This document shows positions 1-7,669 of a DNA stretch of 64,000 bases, piece after piece (within the stretch, counting starts at the first letter, position 1; every line of letters begins with the position of its first letter). Both the position numbers and the translations under genes were made by a program. This stretch comes from Kordia periserrulae (lineage in GTDB: Bacteria; Bacteroidota; Bacteroidia; Flavobacteriales; Flavobacteriaceae): positions 124,001 to 188,000 of the forward strand of contig NZ_QBKT01000003.1 in NCBI RefSeq assembly GCF_003054265.1, written 5' to 3'. The notes under the pieces are model-generated. The model was not told the origin of the DNA and did not search any database. It was given only the letters and a program-made list of their open reading frames with translations.

Positions 1-907
1 TGTGAAATGCAATTGCACCACGAACAATTCCCATGATTACACCTCGTAAAGCTTCTATAATCTGCATTTTCAATTCGCTTTTGTGGAATAGCAAACTCAC
101 TTCTCTGGCAGGTCTTGGCTCTGCAAAATGACGTAAATATTTACGCTCCGATTCTTTAATATCTAAGGTATGTAAGTAGGGAAGAAGCGTCATGCCCAAA
201 TCTTCGTTAGATAGTTTTATCAAGGTTTCAAAGCTTCCACTTTCCAATTGAAAATGGTCGTCAGTAATGGCTCTTGGCGTTTTACACAAGTTGATTACGC
301 CGTCTCTAAAGCAATGTCCGTCTTCCAATAATAAAATATCATCAATATCTAAGTCGCTCGTTTCCAGTTCTTTTTTGTGATACAAGCGATGATTTTCCGT
401 AATATATCCAACAAACGGTTCGTAATACAACACACGTTCTTTAATTTGCTCGTAGCCTAATGGAGTTGCAGCAATAGCGGCGTCTAAATGACCTTCATTC
501 AATCTTTTAATGATGGTTTCTGTCGTGAGTTCTTCTATTTTTAAATTGACTTTGGGATACTTTTTAATAAACGTTTTTAAGAACATTGGCAATAACGTTG
601 GCATGATGGTCGGAATGATGCCCAACTTAAATTCGCCACCAATAAATCCTTTTTGCTGATCAACGATATCTTGCATTCTGCCCGATTCATTGACGATATT
701 TCGGGCTTGTTCAACGATTTTCTTCCCAATTTCGGTGAGTTGGATGGGTTTTTTACTTCTATCAAAAATCTGAATCTCTAATTCATCTTCCAATTTTTGA
801 ATTTGCATGCTTAATGTGGGTTGTGTTACAAACGATTTTTGAGCAGCTAAGGTGAAATTTTGGTGTTCGGCAACAGCCAGCACATATTGTAATTGTGTAA
901 TTGTCAT
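1..907 (-). CDS. oxyR: OxyR, LysR-type peroxide sensor (3' end outside window)
   Basis: Read on the minus strand from the ATG at 905-907; 302 codons are visible and the reading frame runs off the left edge, so at most a few residues are missing. An N-terminal winged helix-turn-helix (about residues 1-60, LAAQKSFVTQPTLSMQIQKL) is followed by a LysR substrate-binding domain. The motif GHCFRDGVINLC places cysteines at residues 199 and 208, the same positions as the redox pair of E. coli OxyR, so this is a peroxide-responsive regulator rather than a generic LysR protein. It is divergent from dps, a classic OxyR target, across 117 bp. Function is established for the family; control of dps here is inference. 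Confidence 0.93.
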   Translation of the reverse strand, partial: MTITQLQYVLAVAEHQNFTLAAQKSFVTQPTLSMQIQKLEDELEIQIFDRSKKPIQLTEIGKKIVEQARNIVNESGRMQDIVDQQKGFIGGEFKLGIIPTIMPTLLPMFLKTFIKKYPKVNLKIEELTTETIIKRLNEGHLDAAIAATPLGYEQIKERVLYYEPFVGYITENHRLYHKKELETSDLDIDDILLLEDGHCFRDGVINLCKTPRAITDDHFQLESGSFETLIKLSNEDLGMTLLPYLHTLDIKESERKYLRHFAEPRPAREVSLLFHKSELKMQIIEALRGVIMGIVRGAIAFH

Positions 908-1024
908 TAGTATAGTTTTGAGTGATAAAAATATAAAAACTATCAATAAAACTTATCATTATTCCCTTAAAATGTTCGATAATTTTGTTTTATCAAAAAT
1001 TAACAACATCAAAATACACACAAA
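908..1024. promoter_or_regulatory. oxyR-dps divergent control region
   Basis: This 117-bp gap must hold both promoters. A TGATA/TATCA inverted repeat with 13 bp between the arms lies at 923-945, and ATAG (912-915) is matched by CTAT (940-943), which resembles LysR-type/OxyR half sites. TAATTTTG at 980-987 fits the Bacteroidetes -7 box TAnnTTTG for dps, but I see no clear -33 TTG at the right distance. The site assignments are tentative. Confidence 0.4.
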
Positions 1025-1495
1025 ATGACATTAACTATATTAGGATTAGACATCCAAAAAACAGAAAAATTGGCAAAAGACTTGAACGTTTTATTGGCAA
1101 ATTTTCAAGTGTACTACCAAAATTTACGCGGAATTCACTGGAATATCAAAGGAAAAGGTTTTTTTGAATTGCACGCAAAATTTGAAGAATTGTATAACGA
1201 CGCTCAAGTAAAAGTAGATGAAGTAGCAGAGCGTATTTTAACACTTGGCGGAGAACCGTTGCACACTTTTGAAGATTATATCGCCAATGCAAAAGTTCCC
1301 GTAGGAAAACACATTTCAAAAGATGAAAAAGCGGTAGAATTGATTGTAGCTTCCATTTCAGAATTGTTGCAATTGGAACGAAGTTTATTAGAAAAAGCCG
1401 CAGATGCAAGCGACGAAGGAACCGTTGCGATGATGAGCGATTTCATCTCTCAGCAAGAAAAAACCATTTGGATGATGCGCGCTTGGTTAGGATAA
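1025..1495 (+). CDS. dps: Dps, DNA-protecting ferritin-like protein
   Basis: A 156-residue protein of the Dps branch of ferritins, normally a 12-subunit cage that oxidises and stores iron using H2O2 and protects DNA. The ferroxidase ligands are visible with family spacing: His38 (in GIHW), His50, Glu54 in the position usually taken by Asp, Asp65 and Glu69. Length is normal for the family. It is divergent from oxyR and followed by a hairpin terminator, so it is probably a single-gene transcript induced by peroxide. The ATG at 1025 gives the normal Dps N-terminus; an overlapping frame from 985 is a shadow. Confidence 0.95.
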   Translation: MTLTILGLDIQKTEKLAKDLNVLLANFQVYYQNLRGIHWNIKGKGFFELHAKFEELYNDAQVKVDEVAERILTLGGEPLHTFEDYIANAKVPVGKHISKDEKAVELIVASISELLQLERSLLEKAADASDEGTVAMMSDFISQQEKTIWMMRAWLG

Positions 1496-1587
1496 GAAGT
1501 TATTGGTTTGTAAGTTTTAGAGTTTTTGAGGTAGCTCGCTGTATGGCAAAAACTTCATAATAATATATGTATTAGGTTAGTTTTAAC

Positions 1588-1621
1588 GAAAAAGCGACGC
1601 CAATTTGGTGTCGCTTTTCTC
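1588..1621. terminator. Hairpin terminator between dps and the DUF2141 gene
   Basis: Stem AGCGACGCC pairs with GGTGTCGCT (one G-U pair) around a short AATT loop, with A-rich sequence on the left and TTTT on the right. It can serve dps on the plus strand and the convergent DUF2141 gene on the minus strand. Confidence 0.75.
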
Positions 1622-1654
1622 TTTTACGGTTGATTATTAAAGTTTAGTAAGCTA

Positions 1655-2080
1655 TTACAATACAATCTTTAAAGTAACATCTGTATCTTTCACTTCAAAC
1701 TTAGCTGGGTCAAATTGTGGAGGTCCATAACTCATCGGATTGTTTGAAATTCCGTAATCTTCTTTTGGCATTCCACTATCTTCGAAGTCCATTTGCCCGT
1801 TGTCATTTTCGTCATGTACACAGGTAATAGCATACGTTCCTTTCGGTACATTTTTAAAGGTTACTTTGACTTTATTCCCTTCAATTTCGCTAGCGGCGGA
1901 TTGTATAGGTTTTGTTTTCATAAAGGTTTCTTCCGTATGCAAAGCAAACAATACTTTCCCTTTATTGCTTTTCACTTTGTCAATAGTCACGGTAATAGTA
2001 ACACCTTCTTCAGAAGTAGTTTGTGCATTGCTTGTAAAAAGTCCTGCGATAAAAACGGCGATTAAAAGTACATTTTTCAT
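1655..2080 (-). CDS. DUF2141 domain exported protein
   Basis: A 141-residue protein with a signal peptide (about residues 1-19, ending SNAQ) and one DUF2141 domain covering the rest. Family hallmarks are visible: KGKVLFAL near the start of the domain, FKNVPKGTYAI in the middle, and HDENDNGQMDF followed by PKEDYGISNN. The family is common in Bacteroidetes and proteobacteria and its function is unknown. It is predicted to be periplasmic or secreted. The region upstream (2081-2498) is packed with short tandem repeats instead of an ordinary promoter. Confidence 0.88.
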   Translation of the reverse strand: MKNVLLIAVFIAGLFTSNAQTTSEEGVTITVTIDKVKSNKGKVLFALHTEETFMKTKPIQSAASEIEGNKVKVTFKNVPKGTYAITCVHDENDNGQMDFEDSGMPKEDYGISNNPMSYGPPQFDPAKFEVKDTDVTLKIVL

Positions 2081-2108
2081 AATAGTAATTGTTTATTGAT
2101 TTGTTTTT

Positions 2109-2136
2109 GCTAGTTGCTAGTTGCTAGTTGCTAGTT
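2109..2136. repeat. Heptamer tandem repeat GCTAGTT x4
   Basis: Four perfect head-to-tail copies of GCTAGTT. This is one of several unrelated 7-nt period repeats in intergenic parts of the window. Confidence 0.9.
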
Positions 2137-2159
2137 GTTAGGTTTTAGGTCTTGGTCTA

Positions 2160-2211
2160 GATTCATGGCTCTTGATTCTTGATTCATGGCTCTTGATTCT
2201 TGATTCATGAC
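2160..2211. repeat. 21-bp tandem repeat, about 2.5 copies (three heptads per unit)
   Basis: The unit is the three heptads GATTCAT, GGCTCTT and GATTCTT. It occurs twice perfectly (2160-2180, 2181-2201) and is followed by a partial third copy. Confidence 0.88.
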
Positions 2212-2326
2212 TTTTAGCCTAATTATCCTAACGACAGTTCAAAAGTGCGAAGAATGCGTTTCGTTACACAAAATAAAATACTGGATTGTTGTTTTTTGGG
2301 GATGAGTTGTTGTTGGGGGTTGGGTT

Positions 2327-2352
2327 TTAGGTGTTAGGTGTTAGGTGTTAGG
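2327..2352. repeat. Heptamer tandem repeat TTAGGTG, 3.7 copies
   Basis: TTAGGTG occurs three times in a row followed by TTAGG. Together with the two repeats at 2109-2211 it fills most of the 418-bp gap between the DUF2141 gene and the small peptide gene; no gene is seen in that gap. Confidence 0.88.
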
Positions 2353-2498
2353 TTTTGGGGCGCTCCGCTTTTGGTTGTTTTTTGTCGATTTGTTTTAATT
2401 TTTACTCCTAAACCTATAACACAAAAAAACTGCATAAGAAGCATACATATCCTATAAAACTTCTTATACAGCTTTTTTACATTAGCTAGAATGTGAAT

Positions 2499-2651
2499 TT
2501 AGTAAGCACATCTCCAGCCGCCAATACATCTTCCGCCTGGACAGTCGCTGTCTCTTGTACAATATGGAGGATAATACCCACCTGCAATGTTTTTTTGTTT
2601 AGATTTTTCAATGACTTTACTTCCTGAAAGATTTGCAATGTTTTTTAACAT
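2499..2651 (-). CDS. Small Cys-rich peptide with double-glycine leader (RiPP/bacteriocin-like precursor)
   Basis: A 50-codon frame from ATG at 2649-2651 to TAA at 2499-2501. The leader of 25 residues begins MLKNIANLSGSK and ends KSKQKNIAGG, matching the Bacteroidetes GG-leader style (LSG..K.IEK...QKNI.GG) recognised by peptidase-containing ABC exporters. The 25-residue core starts YYPPYC and has cysteines at 31, 37, 42 and 48 (spacing C-x5-C-x4-C-x5-C), with Gly-Gly pairs and an aromatic C-terminus. That pattern fits a secreted, disulfide-bonded or modified peptide. No exporter, lanthionine or other modification enzyme is adjacent, so it is an orphan precursor. Product class is inference; the frame and leader are seen. 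Confidence 0.75.
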   Translation of the reverse strand: MLKNIANLSGSKVIEKSKQKNIAGGYYPPYCTRDSDCPGGRCIGGWRCAY

Positions 2652-2890
2652 GATATATAAGTATTTTGGTTAATAATACTAGTAATATAAATTATTTTGT
2701 AACTAATAACTTACGGTAAAACCATACACTTTTTTGTTTTTAAATAATACACAACAATTAACAAATGTCTAATCTTGCTTCGCAATGTGTTGCATTCTTC
2801 TGAAAGAACTTGATGATTTCTCTAATGATTCAGCTTATTTTAAAGATTTTCTCAAGTACATTGACTTTGTTCTTTAGCTGTAAAAATATT

Positions 2891-2950
2891 TTTAATACCT
2901 ATTAAAAGTAACTTTAATACGTATTAAACTTTATTTTAATAGGTATTAAA
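2891..2950. promoter_or_regulatory. Three 16-bp palindromes at exact 22-bp spacing
   Basis: Sites at 2891-2906, 2913-2928 and 2935-2950 each consist of arms TTTAATA and TATTAAA around a two-base centre that is CC, CG and GG in turn. Start-to-start distance is 22 bp both times, about two helical turns, so all three lie on one face of the DNA. They sit between the divergent peptide gene (starts 2651) and lipoprotein gene (starts 3144). This looks like a tandem operator for a dimeric regulator. The rest of 2652-3143 is A+T rich and shows no gene. Confidence 0.6.
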
Positions 2951-3143
2951 GTTTGATAAGCTCTTGAAGTTTTGATTGAAAGATAAAGAGGAATTGGTTG
3001 AAACTATTTGATGTTTTATAAAACTTATCAAGATATAGCTGAAAAGATATAAATAGAAAGTAAAGCCTTGTATGGTCCGTTTACGGGAAACCACATTGTA
3101 TATTGTAATTATTTTACTACTTTTACGGAAAGATTTTAAGCTT

Positions 3144-3821
3144 ATGAATAAAAAGAGTAGTAAAAGCTTGCTATTAATCGTTTTTATGTCCTTAGTATTA
3201 CTATATAGTTGCAGTGATGAGAATGATAGTACTTCAGAACAGCATACAGTAGGAAAAGCACATGAACATTTACAACATCACACAAATGATGTGTCACATG
3301 CACATGTATTTGAAGTGGATTTGGCAAACGGTAAAAATCTTCATAATGTCACAAAATCAAATTTCAAAGCATTTAGCAACGAAGAGAAAGCAACTTTTAT
3401 AAAATATTATATTAGTGAAGGCGGTGGAAAATGCAGTTGTGAAGGTGGATGTTCTGTAGAATGTCCTTCAGGCAGCAAACCCAAATGTCAATGCTGTTCC
3501 TGTGGTTGGTCTGATTGTGGATGCGAGCCTTTTGCTAAAGGAGCTATTAAATTACAATATGAGATTCATGAAAATACAGATGGTTCAGCTAGCTTGGTAA
3601 AGAAAGCCTCTGAAAAGTCTTTTTCATCTTTTGCAAACAGTAACTTACCCAATGCGTCAAAAATAGCAGCACTCTTTGATAACGAGTCTGTTTTCAAAAC
3701 AGCAACCAACGGAACCATACAATTATCAGCAAAAGAATACCAAACACTTTTAGCTAAATTTCAAGTGTTTATGGTTAATTATTCAATGGAACAGTACTTT
3801 GAAGTGGAGTATGAATTTTAA
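3144..3821 (+). CDS. Cys- and His-rich lipoprotein of unknown function
   Basis: I start it at ATG 3144 (225 residues), because this gives a clean lipoprotein signal with lipobox LLYSC (Cys23) followed by SDEND; an in-frame ATG 24 codons upstream would spoil it. After the lipid anchor comes a His-rich stretch (His34, 40, 42, 45, 46, 52, 54). Residues 97-127 carry ten cysteines in 31 positions, including CQCCSCGWSDCGC. The remaining C-terminal half is ordinary and ends YFEVEYEF. The pattern suggests metal binding at the outer membrane, but I recognise no family. The next frame, an HNH relic, overlaps its 3' end. Confidence 0.72.
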   Translation: MNKKSSKSLLLIVFMSLVLLYSCSDENDSTSEQHTVGKAHEHLQHHTNDVSHAHVFEVDLANGKNLHNVTKSNFKAFSNEEKATFIKYYISEGGGKCSCEGGCSVECPSGSKPKCQCCSCGWSDCGCEPFAKGAIKLQYEIHENTDGSASLVKKASEKSFSSFANSNLPNASKIAALFDNESVFKTATNGTIQLSAKEYQTLLAKFQVFMVNYSMEQYFEVEYEF

Positions 3822-3972
3822 AGATATTTATGGGGAAATAGGAACTGACTTTATTCATATACACCATTTAATTCCTGTTTGTCCAAATTGCCATTCAATG
3901 CTTCATAAAAAAATAAACGGAAAACTACCTACGGTAGAGGAATTAAGAAAAATGATTAATAAACAAAATTAA
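3811..3972 (+). pseudogene. HNH endonuclease C-terminal relic
   Basis: A 53-codon frame whose product contains FIHIHHLIP joined directly to PVCPNCHSMLH and then LPTVEELRK, the ending typical of McrA-like HNH endonucleases. In intact relatives a loop of a few dozen residues separates the HH motif from the CPNCH zinc knuckle. Here it is missing, as is the whole N-terminal part, so this is a deletion remnant. It overlaps the last 11 bases of the upstream lipoprotein gene. Homology is clear from motifs; activity is unlikely. Confidence 0.65.
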
Positions 3973-4023
3973 AGAATATATACTCATACTTAAACCAAAG
4001 GACTCTTAAATATTATTAATTTT

Positions 4024-5367
4024 TTACACCAACCCACGCGCTTTCATCTCCAAATACTTGTTAATGGCATTAATCGTCAAATTCTCAGGAGTCGTTAAAA
4101 TGGAATGAATTCCGTATTTTTTCAATTCGTTGACGATTAAGCGCTTTTCGAAAGAGAACTTTTCTGCGATGACTTTGTCGTACGCTTCTTGAATGGTGGT
4201 TGCTTCGCTGTGGATGAGTTCGTCGAGTTCGGTGTTTTTAAAGAAAACTACGACTAACAAGTGACTTTTGGAAATTCCTTTTAAGTACGGCAATTGACGG
4301 TTGAGTCCGTCCATAGTTTCAAAGTTGGTGTACAACAACAGCAAACTTCGGTGTTTCAGTGTTTGCTTGATATGTCCGTACAAACGTCCGTAATCAGATT
4401 CGTAAAAGTCTGTGCTAACATTATACAACGATTCCAAAATAAGGTTCATTTGCGAACTGCGTTTTTCGGCAATCACCGTGTTTTCAACTTTTTTAGAAAA
4501 GGTAAACATGCCTGCTTTGTCTTGCTTTTTTAAGACCACGTTGCTCATCACTAGCGTGGCGTTGATGGCATAATCGAGCAGACTCAATTCGTTGAACGGC
4601 ATTTTCATCATACGACCTTTGTCAATCACCGAATACACAGGTTGCGATTTTTCATCTTGATACTGATTCACCATCAAATGTCGCTGTTTTGCCGTCGCTT
4701 TCCAGTTAATCGTTCGCAAATCGTCGCCAATCACATATTCTTTAATTTGCTCAAATTCCATCGTATGTCCGATACGGCGAATTTTCTTAATGCCATACAT
4801 CGTCAAATTATTTCCAATGGCGAGCAAATCGTACTTTTTTAATTGCAAAAACGCAGGATAGGTGGGCACCATTGCTTCGTTGTCAAAGTAGAAACGACGC
4901 GCAACCAATCCCAATACGGATTGCACATATACATTGAGTTTTCCAAAAATATATTCGCCGCGTTCGGTTGGTCGTAATTTGTATTTTAAATCAATTACGC
5001 TGGATGCTTTTATCTTTTTTTCTATAGAAAAATCGCGCACTTGAAATTGCTCTGGAATTTCGTCAATAATTCGTACGGATATCGGAAACGTATAATAATT
5101 TTCCATTCGTAAAAAGATATCATTTTCGTCACCGTTGGAGAATTTATCGGGCAATTGACGTGTGGCTGAAATTCCCGTTTTAGCGAGATACAAAATAAAA
5201 ATATCCAATAAGGTAAACGTACAAAAAACAAGCAGCAACAGTTTCGAAACATAGAAAAGCTTCGGAAAAATAAAGCTGATGATAAAGCACATGATAATTC
5301 CGAGAGATATGTAAAAGAAACGATCTCTGATGTATAAGGATTTAAAAAAATCTTTGATGACTTGCAC
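4024..5367 (-). CDS. DUF58 domain membrane protein
   Basis: A 447-residue protein with two N-terminal membrane segments (about residues 14-31 and 33-57), a domain of roughly 150 residues, and the DUF58 core around residues 210-245 (GDDLRTINWKATAKQRHL). The rest resembles a von Willebrand A-like fold. DUF58 proteins occur with MoxR AAA+ ATPases and are thought to be their partners or substrates in chaperone-like or envelope roles. It is the last gene of the minus-strand cluster, 25 bp after the MoxR gene. The precise role is unknown. Confidence 0.9.
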   Translation of the reverse strand: MQVIKDFFKSLYIRDRFFYISLGIIMCFIISFIFPKLFYVSKLLLLVFCTFTLLDIFILYLAKTGISATRQLPDKFSNGDENDIFLRMENYYTFPISVRIIDEIPEQFQVRDFSIEKKIKASSVIDLKYKLRPTERGEYIFGKLNVYVQSVLGLVARRFYFDNEAMVPTYPAFLQLKKYDLLAIGNNLTMYGIKKIRRIGHTMEFEQIKEYVIGDDLRTINWKATAKQRHLMVNQYQDEKSQPVYSVIDKGRMMKMPFNELSLLDYAINATLVMSNVVLKKQDKAGMFTFSKKVENTVIAEKRSSQMNLILESLYNVSTDFYESDYGRLYGHIKQTLKHRSLLLLYTNFETMDGLNRQLPYLKGISKSHLLVVVFFKNTELDELIHSEATTIQEAYDKVIAEKFSFEKRLIVNELKKYGIHSILTTPENLTINAINKYLEMKARGLV

Positions 5368-5392
5368 TTGCTGCCTAATTTCAGGTTATAAC

Positions 5393-6415
5393 CTATCGAG
5401 GAATCTCAATAGTTTGTATGATTTGATTGATGATTTGCTTGGATGTCATTCCTTCCATTTCGCGTTCTGGCGTTACAATGATACGATGTTGCAACACAGG
5501 TACGGCTACACTTTTGATGTCTTCTGGTGTAACAAAATCGCGTCCGTTGATAGCGGCATACGCTTTAGATGCTTTTAAAATGGCAATAGAAGCTCTCGGA
5601 GAAGCGCCCATGTATAGGAATTGATTGTTGCGCGTGTTGATGATGATTTCGGCAATGTATTTCAATAAATGCGGTTCTACCACCACATCATTGACCAAGG
5701 CTTGGTATTTGGTGATTTGTGTTTGACTAAGAAATGCACTGATTTTATCTACTTTTTTCTCGTCTTTCAAATCGTGTTCGCGGGCAATGATTTCTATTTC
5801 TTCTTCTAGGTTTGGATATTCCACGTTGATTTTAAATAGAAAACGGTCCAATTGTGCTTCTGGCAAACGATAGGTTCCTTCTTGCTCAATGGGGTTTTGC
5901 GTTGCCAACACCATAAATGGCGCGTCTAAATTGTATTTGGTGCCGTCCATAGTAATTTGTCGCTCTTCCATCACTTCAAACAAAGCGGCTTGGGTTTTTG
6001 CTGGCGCACGGTTGATTTCGTCAATGAGTAACATATTGGTAAATACAGGCCCTTTTCTGAATTCGAATTCAGATTTTTTCATGTCGAAAATAGACGTTCC
6101 TAAAATGTCACTTGGCATCAAATCTGGCGTAAACTGAATACGTCCAAAATCTACGGTGAGTGACTTTGCCAATAGTTTTGCTGTAATTGTTTTGGCAACA
6201 CCTGGCACACCTTCAATCAACACATGTCCTTTGGCAAGTAGTGCGGTGATGAGCATGTCAATCATTCCTTTTTGTCCTACAATGACTTTTGAGAGTTCTT
6301 CTCGTATTTTTTGAATGCCATCTTGTAGTTCGGTCAAATCAATTCGGTTGGTAAATGACAACGGCGTATTCTCTGATTGTGCTTCGTGTTCGTTCGTTTC
6401 TCCTGTAAAGTCCAT
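5393..6415 (-). CDS. MoxR family AAA+ ATPase
   Basis: A 340-residue ATPase. Walker A GVPGVAKT is at about 69-76, Walker B LLIDEINRAP at about 129-138, and the sensor region ATQNPIEQEGTYRLPEAQLD at about 171-190, all typical of the MoxR branch. These cytoplasmic ATPases act as chaperones with von Willebrand A or DUF58 proteins. It lies between DUF4350 and DUF58 genes in a conserved Bacteroidetes cluster, 30 bp downstream of the former, so co-transcription is likely. Confidence 0.95.
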   Translation of the reverse strand: MDFTGETNEHEAQSENTPLSFTNRIDLTELQDGIQKIREELSKVIVGQKGMIDMLITALLAKGHVLIEGVPGVAKTITAKLLAKSLTVDFGRIQFTPDLMPSDILGTSIFDMKKSEFEFRKGPVFTNMLLIDEINRAPAKTQAALFEVMEERQITMDGTKYNLDAPFMVLATQNPIEQEGTYRLPEAQLDRFLFKINVEYPNLEEEIEIIAREHDLKDEKKVDKISAFLSQTQITKYQALVNDVVVEPHLLKYIAEIIINTRNNQFLYMGASPRASIAILKASKAYAAINGRDFVTPEDIKSVAVPVLQHRIIVTPEREMEGMTSKQIINQIIQTIEIPR

Positions 6416-6445
6416 ATATGTTATTTACGTGTGTAAGTTACTAAT

Positions 6446-7669
6446 TTAATTGTTTTTGTTGCGGAATTTTTCAATGGCAACGGTGATTCTTAATACGTCA
6501 TCTTCATCAAAAAAGAGCTTCTTTTGCAATATGTTGATGAGTTTGACGAGTCGTTCGGTTTCTTCTAACGATTTCCCAGATTTTTGATGCAAGCGTTTGC
6601 TAAACTTTTCGTCAAGCACTTGTGTGTCCAAAAAATATTCGGTGCGCAAATATTCTAAGAAATAGGTTATTTTTTTGTGTACCACATTTTGATGATCTTT
6701 CGTTTCATAGAATAGATTTCCAATGGTTTTGGTAAAGTCTACCGTCGTATTTTCCAGTGGTTTTACAATTTTTACAATGCGTTGTTTTCGTTTGGCATTA
6801 AACAGAATAAAAATTACCAAGAAAATCAACGCTAAGTACCACGCCCATTGCAATGGCGGTTGCGATTTTATAAAGCGCAATCTTGAGTCTTCGTTGGTAC
6901 CATCAGCAGCGGTGACTTTATAAGCAGAATCAAAAAATACGTCTTTGTTTGGAATATATGCCAACACACCTTCCGAATATTGATGCTGATTGTCTTTTAA
7001 AAGTATGTAATTGGTAAACGCCAACGGTTGCGTGTGCAGTAAAAATGCACCATTACCTACCGGAACTTTGATAAAGTTAGTGTATTTGGTTTGTGTTGAA
7101 TCATTCTCAAATTGTTGATAGCCTAATACCGTGGTGGTTAAGGAATCAATGTATAAGAAATGGTGGTTTTTGATGCCTTTTTCAACGGTGATGTCTTTAT
7201 CGCGTAAACGATTGTTGGCAAATGATAAGGTTGCTTTACTTTCCGAACGAAATTCATAGTTAATATACACGCCCAAGCTATCTAGCAAATACTCTGGCAT
7301 GTCTCTCGCAGATACAAATATGGTGTTTCCTTCGGTAGCAAAATCGAATAATTCATTCACAGAACTAAAGTCCGTAAAAAACGCATCGGCAATCTTCACA
7401 TAGGTTCCGTTGATTTTATACTCGTATTTTTCAAAATCGTAATTGTTGTAGATAAACTCATAAGGAGTTCTGTAAACGTTGGTAACTTTTCCTTTTGGGA
7501 GTACATGTTCCAACTCTTTGTGAAACACTTGCAAGTCGTACGGTTTGGTTTGTCGCTCATCAAAAGTTTCTCGCCAATCGATAGGTGTTGGTTTGGAAAC
7601 GCCCATAAATCCAGCTATCATGATGATGGCAATTAAAATACCCAGATATATTTTCAATCGTTTACTCAT
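6446..7669 (-). CDS. DUF4350 domain membrane protein
   Basis: A 407-residue protein with an N-terminal membrane segment (about 7-24), a large extracytoplasmic domain of DUF4350 type, a second membrane segment (WYLALIFLVIFILFNA, about 277-293) and a cytoplasmic tail of some 110 residues. Its ATG overlaps the stop of the upstream DUF4129 gene by four bases, indicating translational coupling. It travels with MoxR/DUF58 genes. The molecular role is unknown. Confidence 0.85.
   Translation of the reverse strand: MSKRLKIYLGILIAIIMIAGFMGVSKPTPIDWRETFDERQTKPYDLQVFHKELEHVLPKGKVTNVYRTPYEFIYNNYDFEKYEYKINGTYVKIADAFFTDFSSVNELFDFATEGNTIFVSARDMPEYLLDSLGVYINYEFRSESKATLSFANNRLRDKDITVEKGIKNHHFLYIDSLTTTVLGYQQFENDSTQTKYTNFIKVPVGNGAFLLHTQPLAFTNYILLKDNQHQYSEGVLAYIPNKDVFFDSAYKVTAADGTNEDSRLRFIKSQPPLQWAWYLALIFLVIFILFNAKRKQRIVKIVKPLENTTVDFTKTIGNLFYETKDHQNVVHKKITYFLEYLRTEYFLDTQVLDEKFSKRLHQKSGKSLEETERLVKLINILQKKLFFDEDDVLRITVAIEKFRNKNN

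Noticed and set aside
985-1167. Frame of 60 residues overlapping the dps start
   Set aside because: Shadow of dps in another frame with basic, repetitive composition.
2109-2352. Possible CRISPR-like array
   Set aside because: Units are 7 or 21 nt, directly head to tail with no spacers, and no cas gene is present.
3072-3143. Upstream start for the Cys/His-rich lipoprotein
   Set aside because: It would put 24 residues before the lipobox signal and destroy a normal lipoprotein leader.
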